A stretch of 64,000 nucleotides of DNA from Putridiphycobacter sp045110285 (GCA_045110285.1 JBGCGA010000057.1:14315-78314), one strand, 5' to 3'; shown: positions 27,499 to 35,713, numbered from the stretch's first letter. Made by a program: numbers and translations. Notes: a model not told the origin generated them from the sequence alone.

Positions 27499-28200
27499 AT
27501 GATTTTAAAAAACATAGCAGTAGTTATTCCAGCTGTTAACGAAGAGGCTTCGATAGGAAAAGTAATCGAGGCACTTCCCTCTGAATATATAATGAAAGTT
27601 GTAGTGGGAAACAACGGATCAACTGACAATACCAAAATTGTAGCTGAGGAAGCTGGCGCTGTTGTTGTTGATGAGTCAAGAAAAGGTTATGGGTGGGCTT
27701 GTTTAAAAGCCATGGACCACATTGCAACATGGACCATAAAACCAGAAATTGTTGTATTTATTGATGGTGATTTTTCTGATTATCCAGAAGAACTTCCCAA
27801 AGTAGTAGCACCTATTTTAAAAAATGATATCGATTTGGTAATCGGATCCAGAGCACTTGGTGAAAAGGTGAAAGGTTCAATGACTGTACCGCAAGTGTTT
27901 GGAAATTGGTTAGCAACCAGGTTGATGCGAGTATTTTATGGGGTAAAGTACACCGATCTTGGACCTTTTAGAGCCATTAAATATGAAAAGTTATTAGACT
28001 TGAGGATGGCAGATAAAACCTACGGTTGGACCATTGAGATGCAATTGAAAGCAGCCAATCATAAATTGTCTTACACTGAAGTACCAGTTAACTATAAAAA
28101 AAGAATTGGTGTGTCAAAAGTTTCGGGTACAATAAAGGGAACTTTTATGGCTGGATATAAAATTATTGGAGCTGTTTTTAAATATAAGTTCATCAAGTAA
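27499..28200 (+). CDS. Glycosyltransferase family 2 (polyprenyl/dolichyl-phosphate mannosyltransferase-like)
   Basis: 233-residue GT-A enzyme with VVIPAVNEEASIGKVI at the N-terminus, NNGSTDNT (nucleotide binding), FIDGDFSDYPEEL (the DxD metal motif as DGD), VIGSRALGE and a GPFRAIKYEKL segment. Without transmembrane anchors it resembles the soluble class of DPM1-like enzymes that load a sugar on polyprenyl phosphate. It begins 15 bases after the polyferredoxin gene and ends the operon. Its association with the two redox genes is the oddest aspect and suggests a glycolipid or polyprenyl-linked substrate (inference). Confidence 0.85.
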   Translation: MILKNIAVVIPAVNEEASIGKVIEALPSEYIMKVVVGNNGSTDNTKIVAEEAGAVVVDESRKGYGWACLKAMDHIATWTIKPEIVVFIDGDFSDYPEELPKVVAPILKNDIDLVIGSRALGEKVKGSMTVPQVFGNWLATRLMRVFYGVKYTDLGPFRAIKYEKLLDLRMADKTYGWTIEMQLKAANHKLSYTEVPVNYKKRIGVSKVSGTIKGTFMAGYKIIGAVFKYKFIK

Positions 28201-28282
28201 AAGCCTTTTAATTCTAAGCCGAAAACAACTAAAATATCCTTGGAAGTTATTAACAATTCAACAAAAATCTGATTAAAAAAAG

Positions 28283-28290
28283 TATCTTTG
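28283..28290 (+). promoter_or_regulatory. -7 element of the parA-parB operon
   Basis: TATCTTTG, an exact TAnnTTTG match, lies 24 bases before the parA ATG at 28315. The -33 element is not clear. Confidence 0.5.
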
Positions 28291-28314
28291 GCTACTGATA
28301 TTAAACTGAGGTGA

Positions 28315-29115
28315 ATGGCGAAGATAATAGCGATTACAAATCAAAAAGGAGGTGTAGGAAAAACAACAACAGCAATTAATTTAGGCGCTAGTTTTGGCGT
28401 TTTAGAATACAAAACCTTAATTGTTGATGCTGATCCTCAGGCAAATGCTACAAGTGGGACAGGTTCTGATCCAAGAAATATTGAAGCAAGTATTTATGAT
28501 TGTTTGGTAAATGACGTTGATGTAAAAAAATTAATTGTCGAAACAGATAACCCCAATTTATCCATTCTTCCTGCGCACATAGATTTAGTGGGGGCAGAGC
28601 TAGAAATGATTAGCATGGCTAATCGTGAATTTAGATTGAAAACCGCTTTAGATCAAGTCAAAGACGATTATGATTTTATCATTATAGATTGCTCACCTTC
28701 TCTAGGTTTGATTACAGTAAATGCATTAACAGCGGCTGATTCAGTCATTATTCCAGTTCAGTGTGAATACTTTGCACTGGAGGGGTTAGGCAAATTATTA
28801 AATACAATCAAAATTATCCAATCACGGTTAAATCCCGAATTAGACATTGAAGGAATTGTATTGACTTTGTATGACACGAGGCTACGTTTAGCAAATCAAG
28901 TAGTTGATGAAGTAAAGACTCATTTCCAAGAACTAGTATTTCACACAATTATTCATAGAAATACCCGTTTAGGAGAGGCACCAAGTTTTGGCGAAACCAT
29001 CATTATGCATGATGCCACCTGTAAAGGAGCCATTAATTACTTGAATTTTGCAAGAGAAGTATTGCAGAAAAATGACTTGACAAAAATTAAAAATAGCGAA
29101 AAACAAATTGTTTAA
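28315..29115 (+). CDS. parA: Chromosome-partitioning ATPase ParA
   Basis: 266-residue deviant Walker ATPase (Soj/ParA type). The Walker A' motif KGGVGKTTT is at residues 11-19, Walker A-prime DADPQANAT near 41, and Walker B FIIIDCSPSLG near 120. It has no N-terminal DNA-binding domain, typical of chromosomal ParA. Works with ParB-parS to move origins to the cell poles. The stop overlaps the parB start by one base (TAATG). A promoter lies directly upstream. I saw no parS sequence in the flanks. Confidence 0.95.
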   Translation: MAKIIAITNQKGGVGKTTTAINLGASFGVLEYKTLIVDADPQANATSGTGSDPRNIEASIYDCLVNDVDVKKLIVETDNPNLSILPAHIDLVGAELEMISMANREFRLKTALDQVKDDYDFIIIDCSPSLGLITVNALTAADSVIIPVQCEYFALEGLGKLLNTIKIIQSRLNPELDIEGIVLTLYDTRLRLANQVVDEVKTHFQELVFHTIIHRNTRLGEAPSFGETIIMHDATCKGAINYLNFAREVLQKNDLTKIKNSEKQIV

Positions 29116-30002
29116 TGACTAAGAAGAGAGCTTTAGGAAAGGGATTAAGCGCTTTGCTTGAAAGCGCTTCAACTGATATTACAACTAGTCACCAGTCAGC
29201 ATCTGCCACACAAACAGTTGGAGCAATTGCCTCAATTGAAATTGATAAAATTGAAGCCAATCCTTTTAACCCACGAACAAATTTTGAAGAAGAAGCATTA
29301 AATGATCTTTGTAATTCTATTAAAGAACATGGAATTATTCAGCCACTAACCGTTCGTAAATTAGGAAGAGATAGATATCAATTAATCTCTGGTGAACGTC
29401 GATTTAGGGCTTCGCAAATGGCAAATTTGCGAGAAGTACCCTGCTATATCAGAATCGCGAATGATTCAACAATGCTAGAAATGGCCTTGGTTGAAAACAT
29501 TCAGCGTGAAGATTTAAACGCCATTGAAGTATCACTATCATACCAAAGGTTGATTGATGAGTGCAATTTTACTCAAGAAAACTTAGGGCAAAAATTAGGT
29601 AAAAGCCGATCGAATATCACCAACTATCTAAGGTTGTTGAAATTGCCAATTAAGGTGCAGATTGGTGTTCGTGAAGGACTGATTTCAATGGGTCATGCAA
29701 GGGCATTAGTTTCAGCTGGTGATGAAAAAAGACAAGAGGAGTTGTTTACTAAAATTTTAACCGACCAACTTTCAGTAAGAGATTTAGAACGATTGATTAA
29801 AGGAAAGTTAGAAATTTCGAAGTCATCATCAAAACCAGAAGTTTCGTTGTCGACAGTGGTTCAAGCATCACAACAGTATCTGGCTGAAAAAGTGAATACC
29901 AATGTTAGTATTAAATCCAACGAAAAAGGTAAAGGAAAGCTAATCATTGATTTTAAGTCTGAAAAACAACTTGAAAAAATTCTAGAAGTGCTTAACAGCT
30001 AG
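29115..30002 (+). CDS. parB: Chromosome-partitioning protein ParB (CTPase/DNA-binding)
   Basis: 295 residues, the chromosomal ParB length. An N-terminal ParA-interaction peptide (KKRALGKGLSALL) precedes the ParB/Srx CTPase domain with NPFNPRTNF, GIIQPLTVRK and the GERRFRAS box. A helix-turn-helix (EENLGQKLGKSRSNITNYLRLL, near 160) binds parS. The C-terminal dimerisation domain ends at residue 295. ParB is cotranscribed with parA and followed by a DUF5683 gene, an order recurrent in Bacteroidota. Confidence 0.95.
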   Translation: MTKKRALGKGLSALLESASTDITTSHQSASATQTVGAIASIEIDKIEANPFNPRTNFEEEALNDLCNSIKEHGIIQPLTVRKLGRDRYQLISGERRFRASQMANLREVPCYIRIANDSTMLEMALVENIQREDLNAIEVSLSYQRLIDECNFTQENLGQKLGKSRSNITNYLRLLKLPIKVQIGVREGLISMGHARALVSAGDEKRQEELFTKILTDQLSVRDLERLIKGKLEISKSSSKPEVSLSTVVQASQQYLAEKVNTNVSIKSNEKGKGKLIIDFKSEKQLEKILEVLNS

Positions 30003-30011
30003 TTCAGTAAA

Positions 30012-30563
30012 ATGAAAAGCATTTTAGTCATATTTATTATCGGTTCTTCGTTCATGCTTTCAGCTCAAACCGATACGTCTTACATTCATCAACGTAAGAA
30101 AGCGGCTATCATGTCATTAGTTTTACCAGGTTCTGGTCAAATTTACAATGAATTTGGGCACCGAAAAGTGCAAGGCCGCAAAAACATCTCTTGGTGGCGA
30201 GCGCCACTTTATATTGGTGGAATGGTTGCGACAGGATATTTTAGTTACATCAGTATTGACTCTGCAGCCATCTACAAAAAGGAATGGTTGTTTAGAGATG
30301 CTAACGGAGACAATATCAATCTATATCCTCAATTTAGTGGCATTCAAAAGAGTTATGTTCAAACCTTGTTTGAACGAAAAGCGCAACACAGAGACTATGC
30401 CATTGCAGGATTTGCATTAGTGTATGCATTAAATGTTGTTGATGCTTTTATTGATGCACACTTTGTAACTTTTGATGTTTCAAATGATCTTTCTCTTAAT
30501 TTTAAGCCAAAGTATTTTGGTCGCTCGGAATATGGGATCTCATTATCGCTTAATTTTGATTAA
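30012..30563 (+). CDS. DUF5683-family protein
   Basis: 183 residues with a signal peptide (ends SAQTD) followed by a helical core with KKAAIMSLVLPGSGQIYN, a WWRAPLYIGG hydrophobic segment and a second hydrophobic segment near 135-150. This is the Bacteroidota DUF5683 family commonly found just after parB. The terminal part SEYGISLSLNFD looks beta-rich, like an outer-membrane-associated end. Function unknown. It starts 9 bases after parB. Confidence 0.8.
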   Translation: MKSILVIFIIGSSFMLSAQTDTSYIHQRKKAAIMSLVLPGSGQIYNEFGHRKVQGRKNISWWRAPLYIGGMVATGYFSYISIDSAAIYKKEWLFRDANGDNINLYPQFSGIQKSYVQTLFERKAQHRDYAIAGFALVYALNVVDAFIDAHFVTFDVSNDLSLNFKPKYFGRSEYGISLSLNFD

Positions 30564-30598
30564 AACGCTAATTGCTAATTTTCTATTGTTTTCTGCAT

Positions 30599-30627
30599 AA
30601 AAAAGCTGCTCCAAAGTTGGAGCAGCT
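30599..30627 (-). terminator. Intrinsic terminator of the YceI gene (possibly bidirectional)
   Basis: An 11-bp perfect stem AGCTGCTCCAA / TTGGAGCAGCT (30604-30614 with 30617-30627) and, on the minus strand, a following run of T's. The stem also sits between the convergent DUF5683 and YceI genes. Confidence 0.8.
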
Positions 30628-30652
30628 CATCCTATTTAGTCGTTTGGTAATA

Positions 30653-31315
30653 TTATTTTGTCACTTTCACATTAATGATAAATCCAACCTCGTTGGCAAT
30701 TAATCTGTCTGCAGGAACACCTTCACTTCCTTCAACATTGTAATTCATTCCCCACATTGTTCTGTCTATTGCAAATTGCTCAGATGAAATGGTTACCAAA
30801 TCGTCAGTAGCATTTACATTAGCTTTAAAGCTAATACTTTTTGTTGAGTCTAAAATAGTTAAGTTTCCAGTAACCACTGAATTAAAGTCCCCTTCTGTTG
30901 CAGCTTCAATAGTTGCTAATTCAAACTTTGCAGTTGGATTTTCAGGTGCATTAAAAAAGTCCGGACCTGCAAGGTGACTTCTCAAATATTCTGTTTTTTC
31001 TGCGTCGTCTTTAAAGTTTTCTACCGTTAATGTACTCATTTCAACGATTACTTCTGCACTTTCTACTTTACCACTGTTGACGCTGACGTCTGCAGATTGT
31101 AACATAATTTTTCCAAAACGTGGCTCGATACCGCCTAAATGTGAAGCGAACCACTGAATATTACTACCTTCTTCAATATTTGTTAGCTTAATTGATTCAG
31201 CAGTTTCAGTTTTTTCAATTGTTAAAGCATCTTTTGCTTCTACTTCAGTTCCATTGTCTGTACATGAAGCAAAAACAAGGCCAAGCGCTACGGCCGAAAA
31301 CATTAATTTTTTCAT
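30653..31315 (-). CDS. YceI-family lipoprotein
   Basis: 220 residues with a lipoprotein signal (FASC, Cys near 18). The mature part is a YceI beta-barrel lipocalin-like fold: NIQWFASHLGG, GKIMLQSADVSV, LRSHLAGPDFF, TGNLTILDSTKSISFKA and RTMWGMNY. YceI proteins bind isoprenoid-type hydrophobic ligands such as polyprenols (known for the family). The gene has its own promoter and terminator. Confidence 0.88.
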   Translation of the reverse strand: MKKLMFSAVALGLVFASCTDNGTEVEAKDALTIEKTETAESIKLTNIEEGSNIQWFASHLGGIEPRFGKIMLQSADVSVNSGKVESAEVIVEMSTLTVENFKDDAEKTEYLRSHLAGPDFFNAPENPTAKFELATIEAATEGDFNSVVTGNLTILDSTKSISFKANVNATDDLVTISSEQFAIDRTMWGMNYNVEGSEGVPADRLIANEVGFIINVKVTK

Positions 31316-31341
31316 TGTATATTTTTTCTAATTTGTGAGTG

Positions 31342-31349
31342 CAAAGTTA
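31342..31349 (-). promoter_or_regulatory. -7 element of the YceI gene
   Basis: TAACTTTG on the minus strand is an exact TAnnTTTG match, 26 bases before the start codon. Confidence 0.5.
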
Positions 31350-31511
31350 CTAATTGGTTGGAAAGATATTTTCGAAGAAGGCTAAAATTCTCAATTTAAA
31401 AGTTTTTTTAACTTATGTTAAGCGAAGCCCATCACATTGAAAAACTGTTTTTTTAAAAGTTTAAAACATGATAAAGTAGTTTTTTTTTAACTGATTTGTA
31501 ACCGTTTTTTG

Positions 31512-31527
31512 TCACCCATGTGGGTGA
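31512..31527. promoter_or_regulatory. Perfect 16-bp palindrome, possible operator
   Basis: TCACCCATGTGGGTGA is its own reverse complement apart from the central TG dinucleotide (7-bp arms with a 2-base centre). It lies in the gene-free stretch 31350-31641 upstream of the tandem lipoprotein genes. A half-site-like TCACCCC occurs near 31550. No T-run follows, so a terminator is unlikely. Otherwise the region is AT-rich and holds nothing recognisable. Confidence 0.4.
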
Positions 31528-31641
31528 AAATTGTGTGTAACTGAATATATCACCCCTTTGATTAATGAAACAGTCCAAAAGAATTTTTAGCATTGTACCA
31601 AAGTTTAAAATTTGACAACTAAACCAAAAACACTTAAAGTT

Positions 31642-32205
31642 ATGAAAACAATGAAATTAATGCTTTTGCTTATGATGATTGGCCTTGTTGCCTCAGCATG
31701 TAATAAAGAAGAGGAGAAAGAAGAAGACAAAGAGGAGGAAGTAACACCCACCCCAGATCCGGACAGTAAGCTCACTGCGTTGCCAGCTGGAGATCAAACA
31801 GTAACAGGGAATATTAACACTGGAGAAATTTTAAGCGATTTGTCATGGGCTTGGAATAGTTCAATGGCTTGTTTTGTAGAGCCTGGCAAAGAATGGTTTG
31901 AAGGTAATCATGTGTTTTATCAAATTGACTTACCAGAGCAGTCCACAATTGAAATTACATTAGATTCTGATGAGGATATTGCTTTGTATGCGTATTCAAA
32001 AGGCGCAGGTAGTATGGTCATTCCTCCGGATATTTCTTCATGTGTGTCTTGCGAAGCAAGTCCATCTAATTCTACAGCAATACCAGGACAAAAATATGTA
32101 TATTTAAACGCAACAACCAATCCATATTCAATTATTATTGGTGTTGCTGGTAAAGCAAATTTGACTGCTGGTGAATTTACCATGAATATTGATGTAGAAA
32201 GCTAA
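31642..32205 (+). CDS. Lipoprotein of unknown function, tandem copy 1
   Basis: 187 residues. Lipoprotein signal (VASAC, Cys near 20) followed by an acidic linker rich in Glu/Lys and a PTPDPD proline segment, then one domain from about residue 45: D-Q-T-V-T-G-N-I-N-T-G-E-I-L-S-D-L-S-W-A-W-N-S-S-M-A. I chose ATG 31642 because the earlier frame start is a TTG without signal-peptide logic. Cysteines occur in M-A-C-F-V and S-C-V-S-C. The fold is unknown to me, but it is beta-rich with a YYSIIIGVAG-like segment near the end. It is about two-thirds identical to the next gene, from 32222. Confidence 0.8.
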   Translation: MKTMKLMLLLMMIGLVASACNKEEEKEEDKEEEVTPTPDPDSKLTALPAGDQTVTGNINTGEILSDLSWAWNSSMACFVEPGKEWFEGNHVFYQIDLPEQSTIEITLDSDEDIALYAYSKGAGSMVIPPDISSCVSCEASPSNSTAIPGQKYVYLNATTNPYSIIIGVAGKANLTAGEFTMNIDVES

Positions 32206-32221
32206 ATTAAAAATAAATAAT

Positions 32222-32749
32222 ATGAGAATTTCAAGAAAACTAGCATTTTTTGCTTTTAGCAGCCTACTTTTTATAGGGTGCAATAAAGATGATTCAAAGA
32301 ACGGACTGACTGAACTGCCTGATGGCGATCAAACTATTACTGGTAACTTGTCGAACGGGGAAATTTTAAGCGATTTGTCGTGGGCATGGAACAGTTCAAT
32401 GGCATGTTTTGTTGAGCCAGGAAAGTCATGGTATGAGGGAAATCATGTGTTTTATCAAATAGATTTGCCTGAAAAGTCAACAATCGAAATTTATTTAACA
32501 GCAACAAATCCTGCAGATGATATTGCAGTATATGCCTACTCAAAGGGAGCTGGTGACAGAACAATTCCGCCTAATGTGACATCTTCCGTGTCCTGTGAAG
32601 CTTCTCCATCAAACTCTACAGCAATTAACGGAGAAAAGTACTTGTATCTTAATGCAGTTAACAATCCCTATTCAATTATAATTGGAGTTGCTGGAGCTAC
32701 CGGTTTAACAAGTGGAGAGTATACGCTGAAAATTGATATCGAAAGCTAA
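32222..32749 (+). CDS. Lipoprotein of unknown function, tandem copy 2
   Basis: 175 residues with lipoprotein signal (LFIGC, Cys near 20) and a domain nearly collinear with copy 1: GDQTITGNLSNGEILSDLS, AWNSSMACFVEPGKSW, GNHVFYQIDLPEKSTIEI, PYSIIIGVAG, ending K-I-D-I-E-S. It lacks the long acidic linker of copy 1. It begins 16 bases after copy 1 and ends at a terminator. The duplication is recent enough that a 20-base identical stretch (GAAATTTTAAGCGATTTGTC) remains in both genes. Function unknown. Confidence 0.8.
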   Translation: MRISRKLAFFAFSSLLFIGCNKDDSKNGLTELPDGDQTITGNLSNGEILSDLSWAWNSSMACFVEPGKSWYEGNHVFYQIDLPEKSTIEIYLTATNPADDIAVYAYSKGAGDRTIPPNVTSSVSCEASPSNSTAINGEKYLYLNAVNNPYSIIIGVAGATGLTSGEYTLKIDIES

Positions 32750-32774
32750 TATTTGAATAAATATAATTATGATT

Positions 32775-32806
32775 AACCCATCAGTCATCCGCTGATGGGT
32801 TTTTTG
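32775..32806 (+). terminator. Intrinsic terminator of the lipoprotein pair
   Basis: Stem AACCCATCAG / CTGATGGGTT (32775-32784 with 32792-32801), a 7-base loop and a run of T's. Confidence 0.85.
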
Positions 32807-32857
32807 TTTAGTAACTTATTAAAAATTGATTATATCTTTAGTGTTTAAATCGGTATA

Positions 32858-33976
32858 ATGTTGTCATTTTGGGAGTCTGATTCTTTTACTAAGTATGATT
32901 TAGCTATTATTGGTTCAGGTATAACTGGGCTTTCAACTGCAATAGAACTAAAAATCAATTCACCTCAACTATCAGTTGTCATATTGGAACGGGGATTACT
33001 ACCTACAGGAGCGAGTACAAAAAATGCAGGTTTTGCTTGTGTTGGTAGTTTAACGGAAATTTTGGACGACCTAAAAGTAATGTCAAGAACTGAAGTGTTT
33101 GATTTAGTGAAAATGAGACATGAAGGCCTAAATATTTTAAGAAGTAGGTTAGGGGATAGTACTATCGATTATCAGGAAAATGGTAGTTATGAATTATGTT
33201 TTAGCGACAAAGATTTATCGGAAGACATAGAAAATATCAATCAATTACTAAAGCCAATATTTAAACGTTCAATATTTAGTGAAGTAAAAAATACATTTGG
33301 CTTCAAAGGGAATGTAAAGAGCGTAATTAAAAGTAATGCGGAAGGCCAGATTGATACAGGTAAAATGATGAAGGGGCTTATTAATCTTGCGCAATCAATA
33401 GGGATTGAGATAAAGACTGGATTTGAGGTCAAGTCGATCGAAAATAAAGAGGGTTTTGTAAGTATTCTCAATAGTACTTTGACACTTGAAGTCAAACAAG
33501 TTTGTGTTTGCACCAACGCATTTAGCAAAAATTTGCTACCTGATGCTGATTTTGCGCCCGGCCGTGGACAAGTTTTAATAACTAAACCGCTTGAAAAATT
33601 ACCTTTTTCTGGTAGTTTTCATTTCGACGAAGGCTATTATTATTTTCGAACAATTGGTAACCGAGTTCTTTTTGGCGGTGGAAGGCAGCTGGATTTTAAA
33701 GGTGAAAGCACTGAAGTATTTGATTTAAATAATAATATTCAAAATGATTTAGAACAGAAATTACGCGAAATAATTTTACCAAATACGCCATTTAAAGTCG
33801 ACAGTCGTTGGTCAGGGATAATGGCATTCGGACCAAATAAAAAGCCCATTATTACACAGGTAAATAGCCGTGTTTTTGCTGCAGTAAGACTAGGTGGGAT
33901 GGGAGTGGCTATTGGAAGCAAAGCAGGAGAGATAATGGCCGATTTGATGAATAGAAATCGATTGTCAAAGCCATAA
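32858..33976 (+). CDS. FAD-dependent oxidoreductase (DAO/glycine oxidase family)
   Basis: 372 residues. N-terminal Rossmann motif LAIIGSGITGLSTAIEL (GxGxxG) and a second conserved strand VVILERG. The C-terminal half carries GRGQVLITKPL, FGGGRQLD and the FAD-proximal MAFGPNKKPIITQ with RLGGMGVAIGSKAGEIMADL. The family oxidises amines or amino acids or deaminates N-methyl groups; the substrate is open. The 3' end overlaps the convergent menC gene by 12 bases. Confidence 0.85.
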   Translation: MLSFWESDSFTKYDLAIIGSGITGLSTAIELKINSPQLSVVILERGLLPTGASTKNAGFACVGSLTEILDDLKVMSRTEVFDLVKMRHEGLNILRSRLGDSTIDYQENGSYELCFSDKDLSEDIENINQLLKPIFKRSIFSEVKNTFGFKGNVKSVIKSNAEGQIDTGKMMKGLINLAQSIGIEIKTGFEVKSIENKEGFVSILNSTLTLEVKQVCVCTNAFSKNLLPDADFAPGRGQVLITKPLEKLPFSGSFHFDEGYYYFRTIGNRVLFGGGRQLDFKGESTEVFDLNNNIQNDLEQKLREIILPNTPFKVDSRWSGIMAFGPNKKPIITQVNSRVFAAVRLGGMGVAIGSKAGEIMADLMNRNRLSKP

Positions 33977-34966
33977 GTATCCTTCTTTGATGGTTAAAAA
34001 CGGATTTACATTATTAGTGTATAACCCTCCAGTGCCCAGTCCTTGAGGGAGAGGGTTATTCTTCAATGCGGTGTATTGCGCTATAGCATTCAATCCAATA
34101 TTACTTTCAAGCGCTGAAGTAACCCACCAGTCAATGTTTATTTTTTCAGCAAGTTCAATCCATTCATCAGTACCTGCAAAGCCACCAATTAAACTTGGTT
34201 TTAAAATAATATACTGAGGTTTTATTTTTTGTAAGAGTTTTTCTTTTTGTGTTTTTTCAGTAATTCCAATCAATTCTTCATCAAGTGCAATTGGGAGAGG
34301 GGTCTGTTCACATAATTTTTTCATCATTTCCCATTGTCCTGCCTTAATTGGTTGTTCTATGGAGTGAATTTCAAAGTCTGCTAGTTTTTTTAACTTATCT
34401 AACGCATCATTTTTATCAAATGCACCGTTTGCGTCAACTCGCAAAGTAATTTCAGAAGCCGAATAATGACTTCTAATGTATTTTAGAATTGATAGCTCAG
34501 ATTCAAAGTCAATGGCTCCAATTTTAAGTTTAATGGTTGAGAATCCTGCTTTAATTTTTTCCTCAACCTGTTTGAGCATAAATTCTTTTGACCCCATCCA
34601 AATTAAACCATTGATGGAAATTTTATTTACTTCAGGCTCATATATTTTATAATTACCTCCTGACTGCAAATCCTGTAGGGCAGTTTCTATGGCAAACTGA
34701 ATAGAGGGAAATGCAGCTAATGACTCAATGTTGGCAACAAAAAAGTCAATTTCATTTGCTACCTCTGCTAGTTTATTTTCATATTGGTCGCTCCAGTCTG
34801 GTGACAGCGTTTTGATAATTGAGGCTTCCCCTTTGCCTATTATGCTCGTATTGTTTTTGTTCCACAGTTCCAAAATCCATGAATCTTTACTAGTTAATAC
34901 TCCTCTCGAAGTTCCACTTGGAGTTTTAAAGTTAAGGGTTAATTTATTGAATTTAGCTTGATACAT
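33965..34966 (-). CDS. menC: o-succinylbenzoate synthase (enolase superfamily)
   Basis: 333 residues; dehydrates SHCHC to o-succinylbenzoate in menaquinone synthesis. It has the N-terminal T-S-R-G-V-L-T segment typical of Bacteroidota MenC. Superfamily catalytic pieces are present: TIKLKIG (second Lys of KxK), LRVDANGAF with Asp ligand, IHSIEQP with Glu, PIALDEEL with Asp and ILKPSLIGG with Lys. Dipeptide epimerases share the fold, but the N-terminal part and presence of menA at 52883 support menC. It is divergent from recR. Confidence 0.82.
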   Translation of the reverse strand: MYQAKFNKLTLNFKTPSGTSRGVLTSKDSWILELWNKNNTSIIGKGEASIIKTLSPDWSDQYENKLAEVANEIDFFVANIESLAAFPSIQFAIETALQDLQSGGNYKIYEPEVNKISINGLIWMGSKEFMLKQVEEKIKAGFSTIKLKIGAIDFESELSILKYIRSHYSASEITLRVDANGAFDKNDALDKLKKLADFEIHSIEQPIKAGQWEMMKKLCEQTPLPIALDEELIGITEKTQKEKLLQKIKPQYIILKPSLIGGFAGTDEWIELAEKINIDWWVTSALESNIGLNAIAQYTALKNNPLPQGLGTGGLYTNNVNPFLTIKEGYLWL

Positions 34967-34983
34967 CTCTGTGTTTTAGATTC

Positions 34984-34991
34984 TAAAATTA
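34984..34991 (-). promoter_or_regulatory. Possible -7 element of menC
   Basis: TAATTTTA on the minus strand is a near TAnnTTTG match, 17 bases before the menC start. It lies next to the recR -7 element at 35004-35011 on the other strand. Confidence 0.3.
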
Positions 34992-35003
34992 GAAAAAAAA
35001 ACG

Positions 35004-35011
35004 TACTTTTG
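35004..35011 (+). promoter_or_regulatory. -7 element of recR, almost touching the start codon
   Basis: TACTTTTG, an exact TAnnTTTG match, ends only 4 bases before the GTG start at 35016. The transcript would start at or a few bases inside the coding region. Confidence 0.5.
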
Positions 35012-35015
35012 ACGC

Positions 35016-35636
35016 GTGAATTTACCATCAAAACATCTTGACAATATTGTTGAACATTTTTCTTCGTTGCCTGGTATTGGAAAGAAAACAGCTTTAAGAT
35101 TGGTGCTAAATCTATTGAAAAGAGACGAAGCTGAATTGTCCCAATTCGGAGAATCTCTTCAGAATTTAAAAACTAATATTTCAACTTGTAAAACCTGTGG
35201 TAATATTAGTGATGGCAATTTGTGTAATATTTGTACTCAGGGTAGCCGAAAGCAGGATCTAATCTGCGTGGTTGAAGATATAAGGGATATCATGGCTGTA
35301 GAATCTACTGAGCAGTTTTTTGGACTATACCACGTGCTAGGGGGGGTAATTTCGCCAATGGATGGTATTGGTCCGAATGATCTAAATATTCCTAACTTAC
35401 TGAATAGATTAGAAAACGGTGAGGTATCAGAGGTGATTTTAGCTTTGCCAACAAATATGGAAGGAGACACCACCAACTTTTTTCTTTTCAGAAAACTAGA
35501 GCATTTTAAAGTTAAAGTAACAACTTTAACCCGAGGGGTATCTGTTGGTACTGAACTCCATTATGCGGACGAGCTAACTCTAGGACGCTCGATCGTCAAT
35601 CGAATGCCATTTGAATTTAGTATTTCAAAAAAGTAA
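35016..35636 (+). CDS. recR: Recombination protein RecR
   Basis: 206 residues, normal for RecR, the RecF-pathway partner of RecO in recombinational repair. N-terminal helix-hairpin-helix (LPGIGKKTALRL), zinc finger with Cys58, Cys61, Cys70 and Cys73, then a Toprim domain with CVVEDIRDI and ATNMEGDTTN. The start is GTG, chosen because the family N-terminus (N-L-P-S-K) follows at once. A perfect -7 element sits immediately upstream. Confidence 0.93.
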   Translation: MNLPSKHLDNIVEHFSSLPGIGKKTALRLVLNLLKRDEAELSQFGESLQNLKTNISTCKTCGNISDGNLCNICTQGSRKQDLICVVEDIRDIMAVESTEQFFGLYHVLGGVISPMDGIGPNDLNIPNLLNRLENGEVSEVILALPTNMEGDTTNFFLFRKLEHFKVKVTTLTRGVSVGTELHYADELTLGRSIVNRMPFEFSISKK

Positions 35637-35684
35637 GGACGCTTAATTATTGAATATTTCCGCCTTCACTGGAGATATAATGAT

Positions 35685-35692
35685 TAAATTTG
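35685..35692 (+). promoter_or_regulatory. -7 element of the second polysaccharide operon
   Basis: TAAATTTG, an exact TAnnTTTG match, lies 21 bases before the ATG at 35714. No clear -33. Confidence 0.45.
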
Positions 35693-35713
35693 ATGACTAA
35701 AAGTTCAGATTAA

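Noticed and set aside
28201..28314. Searched for a parS site next to parA
   Set aside because: No TGTTnCACGTGnAACA-like palindrome found near parAB or elsewhere in the window.
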